From contig JAFYDI010000114.1 of NCBI GenBank assembly GCA_017544835.1, positions 1 to 64,000 of the forward strand: a DNA stretch of 64,000 bases, read 5' to 3'. Numbering within the stretch: position 1 is the stretch's first letter; each line of letters opens with the position of its first letter. Position numbers and translations under genes: made by a program. This document shows positions 44,892 to 53,680 of this stretch, in pieces. The notes below the pieces were generated by a model, which searched no databases, was not told the DNA's origin, and was given only the letters and a program-made list of their open reading frames with translations. This DNA is from Lachnospiraceae bacterium. GTDB lineage: Bacteria > Bacillota > Clostridia > Lachnospirales > Lachnospiraceae.

Positions 44892-46799
44892 ATGTGGAAC
44901 TATAGCTTCGAACTCCCATTAGTACTTATATTGGGAATCATCCTGGCTTTCTTCTTCTCGCGCCCGAGGCTGGGCTTAAGAAGAAGTCGCGTGTTTTTAA
45001 ACTTAATTATAATTGAGACGCTGACCATCTTAACAGACCTTTTGGCATCTTCGGTGGACAATAATTACGCAGATTATGCCATCGAAACGGTAAAGGTAGT
45101 CAACGCGCTTTATTTTGTTGCGTTCTTTACAAGAGCGTACATTCTATATCTTTTAGCGGCTACCGTTATGAAGGATACGTTAGAGAAAGATTCGGCCTTA
45201 AGAATCTTAATCAGACTTCCCATGCATATCGGTGTCATTCTGGTGCTTGTATCCATGTTCTTTGGCTCATGGGAGTTTACGAACGTAATATACTATGCCG
45301 ACGGATACGGGTACCATTCGGGAAAACTCTATAATCTTGTTTATGTTGCAGGATTCTATTACATTATGTTGTCCTTTATATCACTGTTTTTGTATAGGCG
45401 AAGACTCGGAAGAAGACGTGAAAAAATCAGCATGTTCTTTTACAATCTGATAATACTTACGGCGCTGATAATGAGACTGGCGATGCCAAGTTTCCTGGTT
45501 ATGGACACGTTTGTGTTCATGGCGATTCTTGTAGTGTTCCTGGCATTTGAGAATCCCGAGTATTATCTTGAACTAAAGGGAGTTACCTTTAACAGTCTTG
45601 CTTTTAACGAACATCTTGAAGAAAACATTTCAAACCTTAAAGAACTTCCTCTCAGTGTGGTCATATACAACTATCACGAAATGCGTGAAGTGTACGGATA
45701 TATGCAGATGCAGGCGGGACTTATTATTATAGGCAGGTACCTAAAGCAGCTGTTTATCGGGGCTAAGGTATTCTACTTCAGAAACGGTCGATTTATAGTT
45801 CTTACAGATAAAGGGACAGACCTTAGTGAGAAAGTGCAGGAGATTACGGAACGATTTAAGCGTCCGTTGCGTTCGGCGGAAACTGAATTGTATCTTTCGG
45901 TCGGCATCGCATTATTTGACATGGCCAAGACAGAGTATAGTGCCGAAACCATTACAAGTACTATGATGAATGCAATGGACCGGGTTGGAAAGACCGGAAA
46001 CATTACCACTTTTACAGAAGAATTCTTAAGCCAGACGGAAAAAGAAAAATACGTTAAAAAATGTATCGAAAACGCACTTGAAAACAGAAGTCTTGAACTG
46101 TACTTACAGCCCATAGTCGATTCAAAGACGGGTAAAACTGTAGGTGCGGAGGCACTTTCACGAATAAAGGACCTTGACGGTAAGATTATCCCGCCCGGAA
46201 TCTTCATTCCGATAGCAGAGAACAGCGGACGAATCAATGAACTTGGCGAACTGGTATTTGAAAAGGCTTGCGAGTTTATAAGTGAAACGGACACACATTC
46301 TATGGATATAGAGTGGATTAACGTTAACTTATCGCCCGCTCAGTTTGTGCGAACCGACCTTGCCGAGCGCTACTCTGCGATAATAGACAAATACGAGCTT
46401 TCTCCCGACAAGGTTCACCTTGAGATTACCGAAGGCTGTATGATTGATGATGCGTTCCTGCAGAAGCAAATGAATTCAATGACAGAAAGCGGATTTAAAT
46501 TCGTGCTTGATGACTACGGAACCGGATACTCTAATTTGTCGCGTCTTAAGAAGTGCCCGTTTATCAACATAAAGCTTGATATGAGCATCGTGTGGGACTA
46601 TTGCAAAGAACCTGAGGAGATTCTTCCCAACATGATTCAGGCCTTTAAGCACATGGGCTTTAAAATCACGGCAGAAGGCGTGGAAAATCTTGAAATGGCC
46701 GATATCATGAAGAGCATCGGCTGTGACTTACTGCAAGGATATTATTATTCAAAGCCCATACCGCAGGATGAGTTCGTTGAGAAATACAGCAAGACCTGA
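44892..46799 (+). CDS. Membrane-bound cyclic-di-GMP phosphodiesterase (degenerate GGDEF, intact EAL)
   Basis: The 635-aa protein has five to seven N-terminal membrane helices (about 1-215), then a GGDEF-like domain (about 225-375) in which the active-site loop is RNGRF in place of GGDEF. A full EAL domain follows (about 385-630) with GAEALSRIKDLDG, INVNLSPAQF, HLEITEGCMI and DDYGTGYSNL. It should therefore hydrolyse c-di-GMP rather than make it, with the GGDEF part as a regulatory module. The start is ATG 44892, six nt after AGGAGG (44880-44885); an earlier in-frame ATG exists at 44871. It shares its layout with the hydrogenase-like EAL fusion at 12663. Confidence 0.9.
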   Translation: MWNYSFELPLVLILGIILAFFFSRPRLGLRRSRVFLNLIIIETLTILTDLLASSVDNNYADYAIETVKVVNALYFVAFFTRAYILYLLAATVMKDTLEKDSALRILIRLPMHIGVILVLVSMFFGSWEFTNVIYYADGYGYHSGKLYNLVYVAGFYYIMLSFISLFLYRRRLGRRREKISMFFYNLIILTALIMRLAMPSFLVMDTFVFMAILVVFLAFENPEYYLELKGVTFNSLAFNEHLEENISNLKELPLSVVIYNYHEMREVYGYMQMQAGLIIIGRYLKQLFIGAKVFYFRNGRFIVLTDKGTDLSEKVQEITERFKRPLRSAETELYLSVGIALFDMAKTEYSAETITSTMMNAMDRVGKTGNITTFTEEFLSQTEKEKYVKKCIENALENRSLELYLQPIVDSKTGKTVGAEALSRIKDLDGKIIPPGIFIPIAENSGRINELGELVFEKACEFISETDTHSMDIEWINVNLSPAQFVRTDLAERYSAIIDKYELSPDKVHLEITEGCMIDDAFLQKQMNSMTESGFKFVLDDYGTGYSNLSRLKKCPFINIKLDMSIVWDYCKEPEEILPNMIQAFKHMGFKITAEGVENLEMADIMKSIGCDLLQGYYYSKPIPQDEFVEKYSKT

Positions 46800-46830
46800 C
46801 AGTAAAATAAAGTGTATTAACTTGTTAAGA

Positions 46831-46856
46831 AAGACGTGTTACGGCACGTCTTTTTT
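46831..46856 (+). terminator. Terminator of the EAL gene
   Basis: AAGACGTG, TTACGG and CACGTCTT form a perfect 8-bp stem followed by TTTT. Confidence 0.88.
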
Positions 46857-46910
46857 GTGTTTTGACTTCTGCAAGGGTATACGCGATTATGGTATAATCC
46901 TATAAGAATC

Positions 46911-46930
46911 ATACATGAACGTTCATGTAT
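46911..46930. promoter_or_regulatory. Perfect 20-bp palindrome, candidate operator ahead of the M13-like gene
   Basis: ATACATGAACGTTCATGTAT is fully self-complementary. It lies 12 bp downstream of a TATAAT (46893-46898) and 21 bp ahead of the start codon, where a repressor would block transcription. The core TGAACGTTCA is the size and form of TetR/AcrR operators. No tetR-type gene is adjacent. Confidence 0.6.
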
Positions 46931-46951
46931 ATAAGGGGGTTATAATTTTAT

Positions 46952-48970
46952 ATGAGTAATATTTCCAAATCTGCAGGTACCAGAATCACGGCTATTATTC
47001 TAAGCTGTGTTCTGGGACTGTCTACGGTTGCGTGTGGCAAGGAAAACACATCGGTGATATCAGCTTCCGAAAGTACGGAGGCGTCGATTTCAGAAACAAC
47101 GGTTTCATCGGTCGATGAGCCGGTAACCTCAGGTAAAATTGATGATAACGGCAAGCCTATATGGGACTTTGATGAGTTTGTGAATACTGAGTGGAAAAAA
47201 AGTCAGATAGGCAAATTGAAACTGACGGGAGCAGCTTATTCATGTGCAACGTATGATGATAATCTGGTTATAAAAAAGCGACTTAAAGACATTCTTGCCA
47301 ATACTGACATTTCGGGGCTTAGTTCGGACGATGATTTATATAAGGCAGCTACCTTCTATAGGCAGATAGTGGATTACAGTGACCGTGATAAGCGCATCGA
47401 CACGATAGAAACGTATCTTGCACCCATTAACAAGATTAAAGATTTAAATAGTCTTTATGAGTATTACAAAACACCTGAGAGTGTTATTTTTAACGGGGTG
47501 TTGGCCATGGAGGTAAACACGGACCAAAACGGATACTATTCGCTTTACTTTACGCCGAATGACCTTACATCTACGATTGAGGGATATATTGCCGTGGTTG
47601 ATGTGACATCTGTAAATTCGTACGGACAGCAGTTCTTATCGTTTATGGAGCAGCTTGGATATTCGGAGAGCAGGACGCGGGAGATACTAAAAAACGCTGC
47701 TTTTGTTTCAAGCATAATCGCCACCTACCATAACAGCTCTGAGAATGACGGAAACCTGTATTATTATAATGCATATAAGTTCGAAAAAATGGGCGTGACA
47801 ATGCCGTTGTTTGAAATTCTTAAAGCCCGGGGATTTGAAGGAACCAACGATACGATACTTGCAGAGAAGAGTGTTGCAACGTACTTAAACAGCCTTTTTG
47901 CAGAAGAAAATGTCGAAGCTTTAAGAGACTATATGTTATTTGCAGCATTCACCATATTGAGCCCGATTGCTATTTATGAAGATAAAGAGGCAAGCGCATA
48001 TTCGGAGTTTGGCTCCTATATTGTGGCTGTCAACTTTGCGGAATGTCTGGCCCGTGAATATATCTCACGGTATTATAGCGAAAAGATGAAGGATGACATT
48101 GCCAATATGACCCACGAAGTGACCGGGGCGGCTCAGGAACTTATTAATAGCATCGAATGGCTAAGTACCGGAGACAGGGAAGCGGCCAAGCGAAAAATCT
48201 GGGTCATGGATGAAGTCCTTGGTGAGTTTGAAGTGTACAATGACATGTCGGATGTGACACTTACCGATAATGTCGTGGATAATTATACTGCCATTCTGAT
48301 AGACAGAATGCGCTTTAATTACGCGCAGACACTTACGGAGGATGATGACAGAAAGCTATACAGAGGCAACCTTTTTGAAATAGACGGAAGGTCATATCCC
48401 GAACTTAATGTTGTGCATATATCTATCGGAATGCTAGACCGTGTAGCGGATGACAATATGCCTTATGAGGAGAAGCTTGCCCGATACGGCTCATGCCTTG
48501 CGCATGAAATCGGTCACGCTTACGATCCTGTGTACATTGATTATGGTGCACACGGCATCTATGAACCCTGGATGAGTGACAAATGCAGGGAAGAGTACGA
48601 CTCAAGAGTTCAGAGTATCGTGGAGTTCTTCGAAGGCTACGAAGTTGATAATGGCGGTAAGGTAGACGGTAACCGCGTTAAAGCAGAAACCTTCGCAGAC
48701 CTGATGTCTGTCCGGGTATGCTTAAACATTCTTGAAACGCATGAGAATCCTGATTATGATACATTTTTCAGAGCATATGCCGCCGAGAAGGCTATGTACT
48801 TCGAAGAAGCGGGCCTTGAGACAGTACTAAACGACGAGCACCTTCCGGGCAAGGCACGAATCAACGGTATACTCGGACAGTTTGATAAGTTCTATGAAGT
48901 TTATGACATCGATGAGAACAGTCCTTACTTCGTACCGAAAGATAAGAGAATAAAGATGTTCTGGGAGTAA
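46952..48970 (+). CDS. M13-like zinc metallopeptidase lipoprotein
   Basis: This 672-aa secreted protein has a lipoprotein signal ending in STVACG (Cys about 28), a Ser/Thr-rich linker, and an M13 (neprilysin/PepO) fold. The zinc site is LAHEIGHAYD (H518, E519, H522) with the downstream ETFADLMSVR giving the third ligand, as in M13 enzymes (HExxH and ExxAD). The usual substrate-binding NAYY motif is not clear; the equivalent region is SYPELNVVHISIGM. It is monocistronic, with a perfect 20-bp palindrome upstream. It is likely a surface peptidase that trims extracellular peptides (inference). Confidence 0.88.
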   Translation: MSNISKSAGTRITAIILSCVLGLSTVACGKENTSVISASESTEASISETTVSSVDEPVTSGKIDDNGKPIWDFDEFVNTEWKKSQIGKLKLTGAAYSCATYDDNLVIKKRLKDILANTDISGLSSDDDLYKAATFYRQIVDYSDRDKRIDTIETYLAPINKIKDLNSLYEYYKTPESVIFNGVLAMEVNTDQNGYYSLYFTPNDLTSTIEGYIAVVDVTSVNSYGQQFLSFMEQLGYSESRTREILKNAAFVSSIIATYHNSSENDGNLYYYNAYKFEKMGVTMPLFEILKARGFEGTNDTILAEKSVATYLNSLFAEENVEALRDYMLFAAFTILSPIAIYEDKEASAYSEFGSYIVAVNFAECLAREYISRYYSEKMKDDIANMTHEVTGAAQELINSIEWLSTGDREAAKRKIWVMDEVLGEFEVYNDMSDVTLTDNVVDNYTAILIDRMRFNYAQTLTEDDDRKLYRGNLFEIDGRSYPELNVVHISIGMLDRVADDNMPYEEKLARYGSCLAHEIGHAYDPVYIDYGAHGIYEPWMSDKCREEYDSRVQSIVEFFEGYEVDNGGKVDGNRVKAETFADLMSVRVCLNILETHENPDYDTFFRAYAAEKAMYFEEAGLETVLNDEHLPGKARINGILGQFDKFYEVYDIDENSPYFVPKDKRIKMFWE

Positions 48971-48991
48971 TTACAGGGCTGAGGAATGGTA

Positions 48992-49618
48992 TCACTCCTC
49001 GGCCTTTTCCATTATCATGTCTGAAAGTGCGTAGGGAAGAAGGTCTTCGGGCTTGGTGGAGGGATTGAGCCATTCGTCGATTTTGTCCTCGGGAAGCATG
49101 AGTGGCATGCGGTCGTGGATGGTGCTCATCTCGACGGTGGGCTCTCTGGTGAGGACTACAAAGACGGGGTAACCGTTCTCGATGCGGTATAGACCGCAAA
49201 GCCAGGTGACGGTGTAACCGGTGGGCTGGATTGAGAACTTATCGCCGGTTTTCTCCTTGCCGTCCGCACTTTTAAAGTGTTGCCATTCAAAGTAGTAAGA
49301 GGCGGGGATAATACAGCGCTGATATTGCCAGGAATCGCGAAACGTAGGCTTCTCACCCGCAGTCTCCACGCGGGCATTAAAGAGGGTGCGCTTGTTGTCG
49401 CCGGTTAAATAGCCCCATTGCATGGGGTATACGGTCTTAACTCCCTTTTGATTGGGAGCAAGGACGGGAACGATATCTGTAGGGCGCACTTCGCCGTCTG
49501 TGACGATGGGGCGTCCGTGAGTCTCTATAAAGCGGGATGCCAATACGGAGCGGTAGACTTCTTCAACTATTTCCTTAAGTTCGGGTAAATCTTTCTCAAG
49601 AGCATATCTGGTACACAT
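48992..49618 (-). CDS. SRAP domain protein (YedK/HMCES-like)
   Basis: SRAP proteins form covalent links with abasic sites in single-stranded DNA to protect replication forks. The 208-aa protein has the catalytic Cys2 (MCTRYAL), PTDIVPVLAPN and MQWGY, the LFNARVETAGE motif, ASYYFEWQ with the active glutamate, and IHDRMPLML with the conserved histidine. It is complete and of typical size. It is the last gene of the SOS operon, 11 nt after the small protein gene and downstream of a Y-family polymerase, in keeping with a DNA-damage role. Confidence 0.94.
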   Translation of the reverse strand: MCTRYALEKDLPELKEIVEEVYRSVLASRFIETHGRPIVTDGEVRPTDIVPVLAPNQKGVKTVYPMQWGYLTGDNKRTLFNARVETAGEKPTFRDSWQYQRCIIPASYYFEWQHFKSADGKEKTGDKFSIQPTGYTVTWLCGLYRIENGYPVFVVLTREPTVEMSTIHDRMPLMLPEDKIDEWLNPSTKPEDLLPYALSDMIMEKAEE

Positions 49619-49629
49619 GTATGTCTCTC

Positions 49630-49887
49630 CTATAAGCCATCGTCGACAGAATCTGAATAATCCTCGCTGTAAGCGTCGGTAATGCTTTGCTCGGTCTTTG
49701 AAAGCTCTTCGTCAAAGCCCTTAAGGGCATCGAAAGGATTAAATATCTTGGCCCGTTTGGAACAGTCCATGGACGGGTGTTTAAAAGAAAAGGGGTCGTC
49801 CTTGCCATGCTTGGGCTTGCCTTTTTCGTAAACCTTGCTGTATTTGAAAGAGGGAGAGGATGAAGCGGAACCTGAAATATTATTCAT
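49630..49887 (-). CDS. Small hypothetical protein in the SOS operon
   Basis: This 85-aa protein is not one I recognise. It is charged, has no membrane segment, and has a Ser-rich start (MNNISGSASSSPSFKYSKVYEKG) followed by a Phe/Lys/Asp-rich middle and an acidic end. It lies between the Y-family polymerase and SRAP genes (36 nt and 11 nt away). The same place in related SOS cassettes often holds a small YolD-like or UmuD-like helper; this protein shows no motif of either. Confidence 0.6.
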   Translation of the reverse strand: MNNISGSASSSPSFKYSKVYEKGKPKHGKDDPFSFKHPSMDCSKRAKIFNPFDALKGFDEELSKTEQSITDAYSEDYSDSVDDGL

Positions 49888-49923
49888 GATAATCCTCCGG
49901 TGAGTAAACAGACCGGAGGATTC

Positions 49924-51357
49924 TTAAGCTTTGTGACCTCCGATCTGATTGTTGCGTTGTATGGTGGTGGCGCCTTCCAAAAGGTTCATGCCCTTAATAA
50001 GGGCATTGGAGCCGTATCTGGTACGAACGTCCAAGAGTGCGGCATGAAGCTGCTTCTCTTTATTAAGTGCATCGTAATCCGTGAATAAATCAAGCTGATA
50101 CATTCCGTTATCGGATGAGACCTCACAGGCACATACACCGAGTCGCCTGAAGAGTATACGGCGGTCGCACTTATGCTTGACATCCGCCATAATCAGGTCA
50201 CTTACATATTTAGAGGTGTTGGTGGCGGAAGGTAACCTTACGGTGCCGCCGGAGTGCGCGGGGTGGAGCCTTCCGTACCAGTCTATCGCAAGTCTTCCGT
50301 CGTAGCCGGGGCAGTACTCAAGACTCTTATAATCATAACTTACCCACCAGGTGAACTTATCGGAGACAAGATTCTTCCTGTATAGGTCGGAACAAAGAAC
50401 ATCTATCATCTCACGAAGCACAAGACAGGCCTCATCGTACTTGTAAGGGCGGGGGAGTACCTGACCGTTGGAGAGGGAATTGTTGTCACTCTTATAGTGC
50501 TTGATATCGTACATGGTGACGGGCTCTATGCCCCAGGCGTGGTCGATTAAAATCTCGGCATCGATACCGAAAGTCTTATAGAACCATTCCTCATCCCACT
50601 GGGTACGCTCGGCAATGTCGCCCATGGTATACATGTGATTGCTCTCAAGCCTTAAGGCCTTACCGTGACCAATCTGCCAGAAATCCGTAAGAGGACGATG
50701 GTCCCACAAAAGGCGTTTGTAGGAGTCCTCCGTAAGGGAGGCAATGCGGACGCCGTCCTTATCGGCAGGGCATTTCTTGGCAACTATGTCCATGGCAACC
50801 TTGGCAAGATAGAGATTGGTGCCGATGCCGACGGTAGCGGTGATGCCGGTACACTTAAGGACATCCCTTATCATCGTAAGTGCCATAACATGAGCAGGAA
50901 GTTTATCCGCCTTACGGGCCTCATCTTCGTAAAAGTGAAGATAAGGGGTACAGTCGATAAAGCACTCATCTATGCTGTATACGTGGACATCCTCGGGAGA
51001 TACATACTTAAGATATATTCCGTAAATCCGGGCAGAGACCTTCTCATACTCGGCCATACGGGGAACCGCAGTAATATATAAAACCTTGGTATTGTGCAGC
51101 TTCTCATACTTGCAAATCGCCTGCTTGGCTTCAAATAAGCGGGGGCGGCTCGGAACACCGATTGCCTTAAGAGCGGGAGATACCGCAAGGCAGATGGTCT
51201 GATCCGACCTGCTTGAATCGGCTACCAAGAGATTAGCCTTCAAAGGGTCTAGTCCCCTTGCCACACATTCCACAGATGCGTAGAAACTCTTCATGTCTAT
51301 GGCAATGTAAGAGTGTCGGGCAAATTCCGCGCCCGAATCGGTATGTATGTCGCTCAT
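49924..51357 (-). CDS. Y-family DNA polymerase (UmuC/DinB-like)
   Basis: This 477-aa translesion polymerase shows the catalytic palm motifs: YIAIDMKSFYASVECVARG near residue 17 (first Asp), YSIDECFIDCTPY near residue 128 (second Asp-Glu pair), and LAKVAMDIVAKK. The little-finger region and a C-terminal tail follow. Length exceeds DinB (about 350) and is nearer UmuC/YqjW-type enzymes. It is transcribed with a HAD protein upstream and small protein and SRAP downstream, behind LexA-like boxes; error-prone bypass of damaged bases is the likely role. Confidence 0.94.
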   Translation of the reverse strand: MSDIHTDSGAEFARHSYIAIDMKSFYASVECVARGLDPLKANLLVADSSRSDQTICLAVSPALKAIGVPSRPRLFEAKQAICKYEKLHNTKVLYITAVPRMAEYEKVSARIYGIYLKYVSPEDVHVYSIDECFIDCTPYLHFYEDEARKADKLPAHVMALTMIRDVLKCTGITATVGIGTNLYLAKVAMDIVAKKCPADKDGVRIASLTEDSYKRLLWDHRPLTDFWQIGHGKALRLESNHMYTMGDIAERTQWDEEWFYKTFGIDAEILIDHAWGIEPVTMYDIKHYKSDNNSLSNGQVLPRPYKYDEACLVLREMIDVLCSDLYRKNLVSDKFTWWVSYDYKSLEYCPGYDGRLAIDWYGRLHPAHSGGTVRLPSATNTSKYVSDLIMADVKHKCDRRILFRRLGVCACEVSSDNGMYQLDLFTDYDALNKEKQLHAALLDVRTRYGSNALIKGMNLLEGATTIQRNNQIGGHKA

Positions 51358-51364
51358 GGTATAG

Positions 51365-51694
51365 TCAGATACTGACGGCGTCGGGTAAGAGCGCGCGGTC
51401 GTCTATATAGTAGTCGCAGGTAATCTTGCGGGAATTGTTGCCGTAGAGAGCGATAACCTCGGGGAGGTTATCGTTCACGGCGTCAAAGGTGAGTTTCTGG
51501 TCGGTGCACCAGGCAATGGCCTTATCGAGGGCCTCGCCGGCGCGACACGTCCAAAGGATTAATTTATTGCCATCGGCGCGCCAATGTCGTAAGTACTCAA
51601 TGAGAGGAGTGTTGGGAGCGCCGAGTTCCGGCCATGAGCTGTAGCAGAGAGTGCCGTCAAAATCGACGGCTATAATCTTGTATTGTTCGTTCAT
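51365..51694 (-). CDS. Small HAD-fold hydrolase, first gene of the SOS operon
   Basis: The 109-aa protein begins IIAVDFDGTLCYSSWPEL, the HAD nucleophile motif DxDGT. It has a short lid, ILWTCRAGEALDKAI (HAD motif II, T), and the end CDYYIDDRALLPD (acidic motif). The family includes phage- and plasmid-encoded HAD proteins of about this size. It lies 8 nt ahead of the polymerase gene. A ribosome site GGAGGT precedes the ATG at 51694. Its substrate is unknown; a nucleotide phosphatase role would fit DNA repair (inference). Confidence 0.85.
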   Translation of the reverse strand: MNEQYKIIAVDFDGTLCYSSWPELGAPNTPLIEYLRHWRADGNKLILWTCRAGEALDKAIAWCTDQKLTFDAVNDNLPEVIALYGNNSRKITCDYYIDDRALLPDAVSI

Positions 51695-51719
51695 GACGGT
51701 ACCTCCTTATCTGTATCGA

Positions 51720-51747
51720 CGAACAAATGTTCTCGAATGTGTGTTCT
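51720..51747 (-). promoter_or_regulatory. Two tandem LexA (DinR-type) SOS boxes
   Basis: CGAACAAATGTTCT (51720-51733) differs from the Bacillus SOS box CGAACRNRYGTTYC at one base. Directly after it, CGAATGTGTGTTCT (51734-51747) is a weaker copy. Both lie 26-53 bp upstream of the HAD start codon on the minus strand. The position and sequence indicate LexA control of the four-gene operon. Confidence 0.85.
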
Positions 51748-51931
51748 TAATATAGCACCATAAAAATAAAAAATCAATGCTTTTTTAAAAATTTCTTTTG
51801 CCAAAAAGTAGTATGATAAAAGTCGTAAAAAATTTTTCTGAAATTATGTCACCTTTCCCTTGACCCAATCATATATAGTGTGTAAGGCCATTCGCGAAGA
51901 CCTGTTGTTATCACATCTAGGAGGACAACAA

Positions 51932-52444
51932 ATGAATCAGGAAGAAAGGAATGTAAGCCTGGAGCGTGCCATAGAAAACTACAGTAACATGCTCTACAAA
52001 ATATGCTTCGTAATCCTTAAAGACGAGCAGGATACGAAGGATGTATTGCAGGAGACTTTTCTTACATATATGACAAAGCGCCCCAAGTTTTATTCCGAAG
52101 AGCATAAGAAAGCTTGGCTTATCAAAGTATCACAGAATAAATGTAAAGAATTCTTACGATTCCACAAAAAGCATGCCGCAGTCCCTCTTGAGGAGGTGGA
52201 GGAAAGCATCGGAATCACAAAAGGACTCGGATTCGAGGACAGAGAAAAGCTAAATCTTATCTGGAATTTAAACGTTAAACTAAAAACGGTGGTAATTCTC
52301 TATTATGTGGAGGGCTATTCCGTTAAGGAAATATCAGCCATCTTAAACATATCGGAGGTTGCCGTGAAGAAGCGCCTGCAAAGAGCAAGAGAGACGCTTT
52401 CCGAGCTTGGCAGGGCTTATGATGGAGGTTTAGTCTGTGAGTAG
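51932..52444 (+). CDS. ECF-type RNA polymerase sigma factor (second of two)
   Basis: The 170-aa sigma factor has region 2 (about 15-80: YSNMLYKICFVILKDEQDTKDVLQETFLTYM and AWLIKVSQNKCKEFLRF) and region 4 (about 110-160: VILYYVEGYSVKEISAILNISEVAVKKRLQRARETL). The start at ATG 51932 follows AGGAGG by 7 nt; a longer frame from 51860 lacks a ribosome site. It overlaps the next gene by 8 nt. Upstream, TGTCACC (51848-51854) and ATATATAGTG might be an autoregulated promoter, but this is weak. The pair with the following membrane protein parallels the pair at 17028. Confidence 0.92.
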   Translation: MNQEERNVSLERAIENYSNMLYKICFVILKDEQDTKDVLQETFLTYMTKRPKFYSEEHKKAWLIKVSQNKCKEFLRFHKKHAAVPLEEVEESIGITKGLGFEDREKLNLIWNLNVKLKTVVILYYVEGYSVKEISAILNISEVAVKKRLQRARETLSELGRAYDGGLVCE

Positions 52445-53564
52445 AAGGGATTTTAATAAAGATTTATTTTCAAACATTGAGATTACACAAGATATAAAGA
52501 ACGAAATATACGAAAACTGCAGAAGAGGCCAAAGAACAAGCGACTTAAGATTCAGGTACTCGGGAGTAATCACCGCACTGATTGTCATACTCATATTCGG
52601 ATGCACCGGAGCGGGCTCTTACGCTTATTACAGAAGCGTTCAGTCACGCATGGAGGCTATGCAGCCGGAAGAGATTAAAGAGTATGCGCTCGACCTTGAT
52701 AACGACACAAGCGTGACCATTGACGGTGCCTACAGCAGAAGGCTTACCGACGAAGAGTCACTTCGCGTAGCCGAACTCGAAAGAAAGTACAACGCCGAAG
52801 GCGAATTCCCCGAAGGCGAAGTTAAGCGCGTTGCCACCCTCGCCGAGTGGGACGGAGAGTCCGTATGCTACGTCGAGGAAGACCATAAGCTTCACTTGCC
52901 AGACAAGATGACTGACGAGCAGCTGCTTCTTTTTATAGACTATCAGACCAAAAAAGACTATGTCATGAAACAGGAAGTCGAGGAAATGTGGGAAGAAGAA
53001 GGCGTCGACACCCCTTCACCCTACGTAGATGTTGAGAACATCACTGAGGCCGAACTAATAGAGATGAGTCGCGAACCCCTCGAGAAACTCTTCGGCAAGG
53101 GTACCATAGAAGGCTGGGAACCCGTAGTTCAGGCCTTCAAGCCCTCAGCCGCCTACCCCGAGGATGGTACCGACCACGACATGTACAACGTAATCTGGAA
53201 TCAGGCCGGCGGATCGTCCTACAGCACCGATTATATCGTAGTCTTTAACATGAATGACTTGTCGTTAATAGGCGTTGCAGTCCGCGGCAAAGAGCACTGG
53301 GCAGGCCTTAAGAGCTTCACCGATGCCGAAGCCGCAGCCAAGGTTGAGACCGACCTTCCCAAGGTATGCGCCGAAATTGAGCGCCTCTACGGCTACAAGA
53401 ACTATGACAGCGAGCGCCACGAAGTCTACTATGACTACACCGATCCCGGTGAAAACGACGCAAGACAGACCCGCTATGTATTTACATTCGGTAACAAGAC
53501 CGTAGACGTAATGTGGGACTTAGGCGACGAGAAACTTGCTTCAGTAGAGTTTTTCGACGAATAA
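52437..53564 (+). CDS. Single-pass membrane protein, probable anti-sigma partner (paralogue of the 17540 product)
   Basis: The 375-aa protein starts with GTG 8 nt before the sigma stop. A cytoplasmic N-terminus of about 40 residues is followed by one membrane helix (about 43-66, GVITALIVILIFGCTGAGSYAYY) and an extracytoplasmic domain (about 80-375). Two parts match the 17540 product: SLRVAELERKYNAEGEFPEGEV against YSELEKAYNNSEMYPEEEL, and KLHLPDKMTDEQLLLFIDYQTKKDYV against ILHLPKRTLKDEEILEIIDHMAKENY. It lacks the DUF6273-like tail. An anti-sigma role is inferred from topology and coupling. Confidence 0.75.
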   Translation: MSRRDFNKDLFSNIEITQDIKNEIYENCRRGQRTSDLRFRYSGVITALIVILIFGCTGAGSYAYYRSVQSRMEAMQPEEIKEYALDLDNDTSVTIDGAYSRRLTDEESLRVAELERKYNAEGEFPEGEVKRVATLAEWDGESVCYVEEDHKLHLPDKMTDEQLLLFIDYQTKKDYVMKQEVEEMWEEEGVDTPSPYVDVENITEAELIEMSREPLEKLFGKGTIEGWEPVVQAFKPSAAYPEDGTDHDMYNVIWNQAGGSSYSTDYIVVFNMNDLSLIGVAVRGKEHWAGLKSFTDAEAAAKVETDLPKVCAEIERLYGYKNYDSERHEVYYDYTDPGENDARQTRYVFTFGNKTVDVMWDLGDEKLASVEFFDE

Positions 53565-53607
53565 TTTAACTTGCCCAACCAACTTAATTACATAATTCTT
53601 AAGAAAG

Positions 53608-53637
53608 CCCTCGGTGTCCCCGCACCGGGGGTTTTCG
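53608..53637 (+). terminator. Terminator of the second ECF pair
   Basis: CCCTCGGTG, TCCC and CGCACCGGGGG form a G/C-rich stem followed by TTTTCGTG. Confidence 0.8.
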
Positions 53638-53680
53638 TGTGCTATAATAAACCTTAGGCACAATCGGAGGCAGTAAAAGA

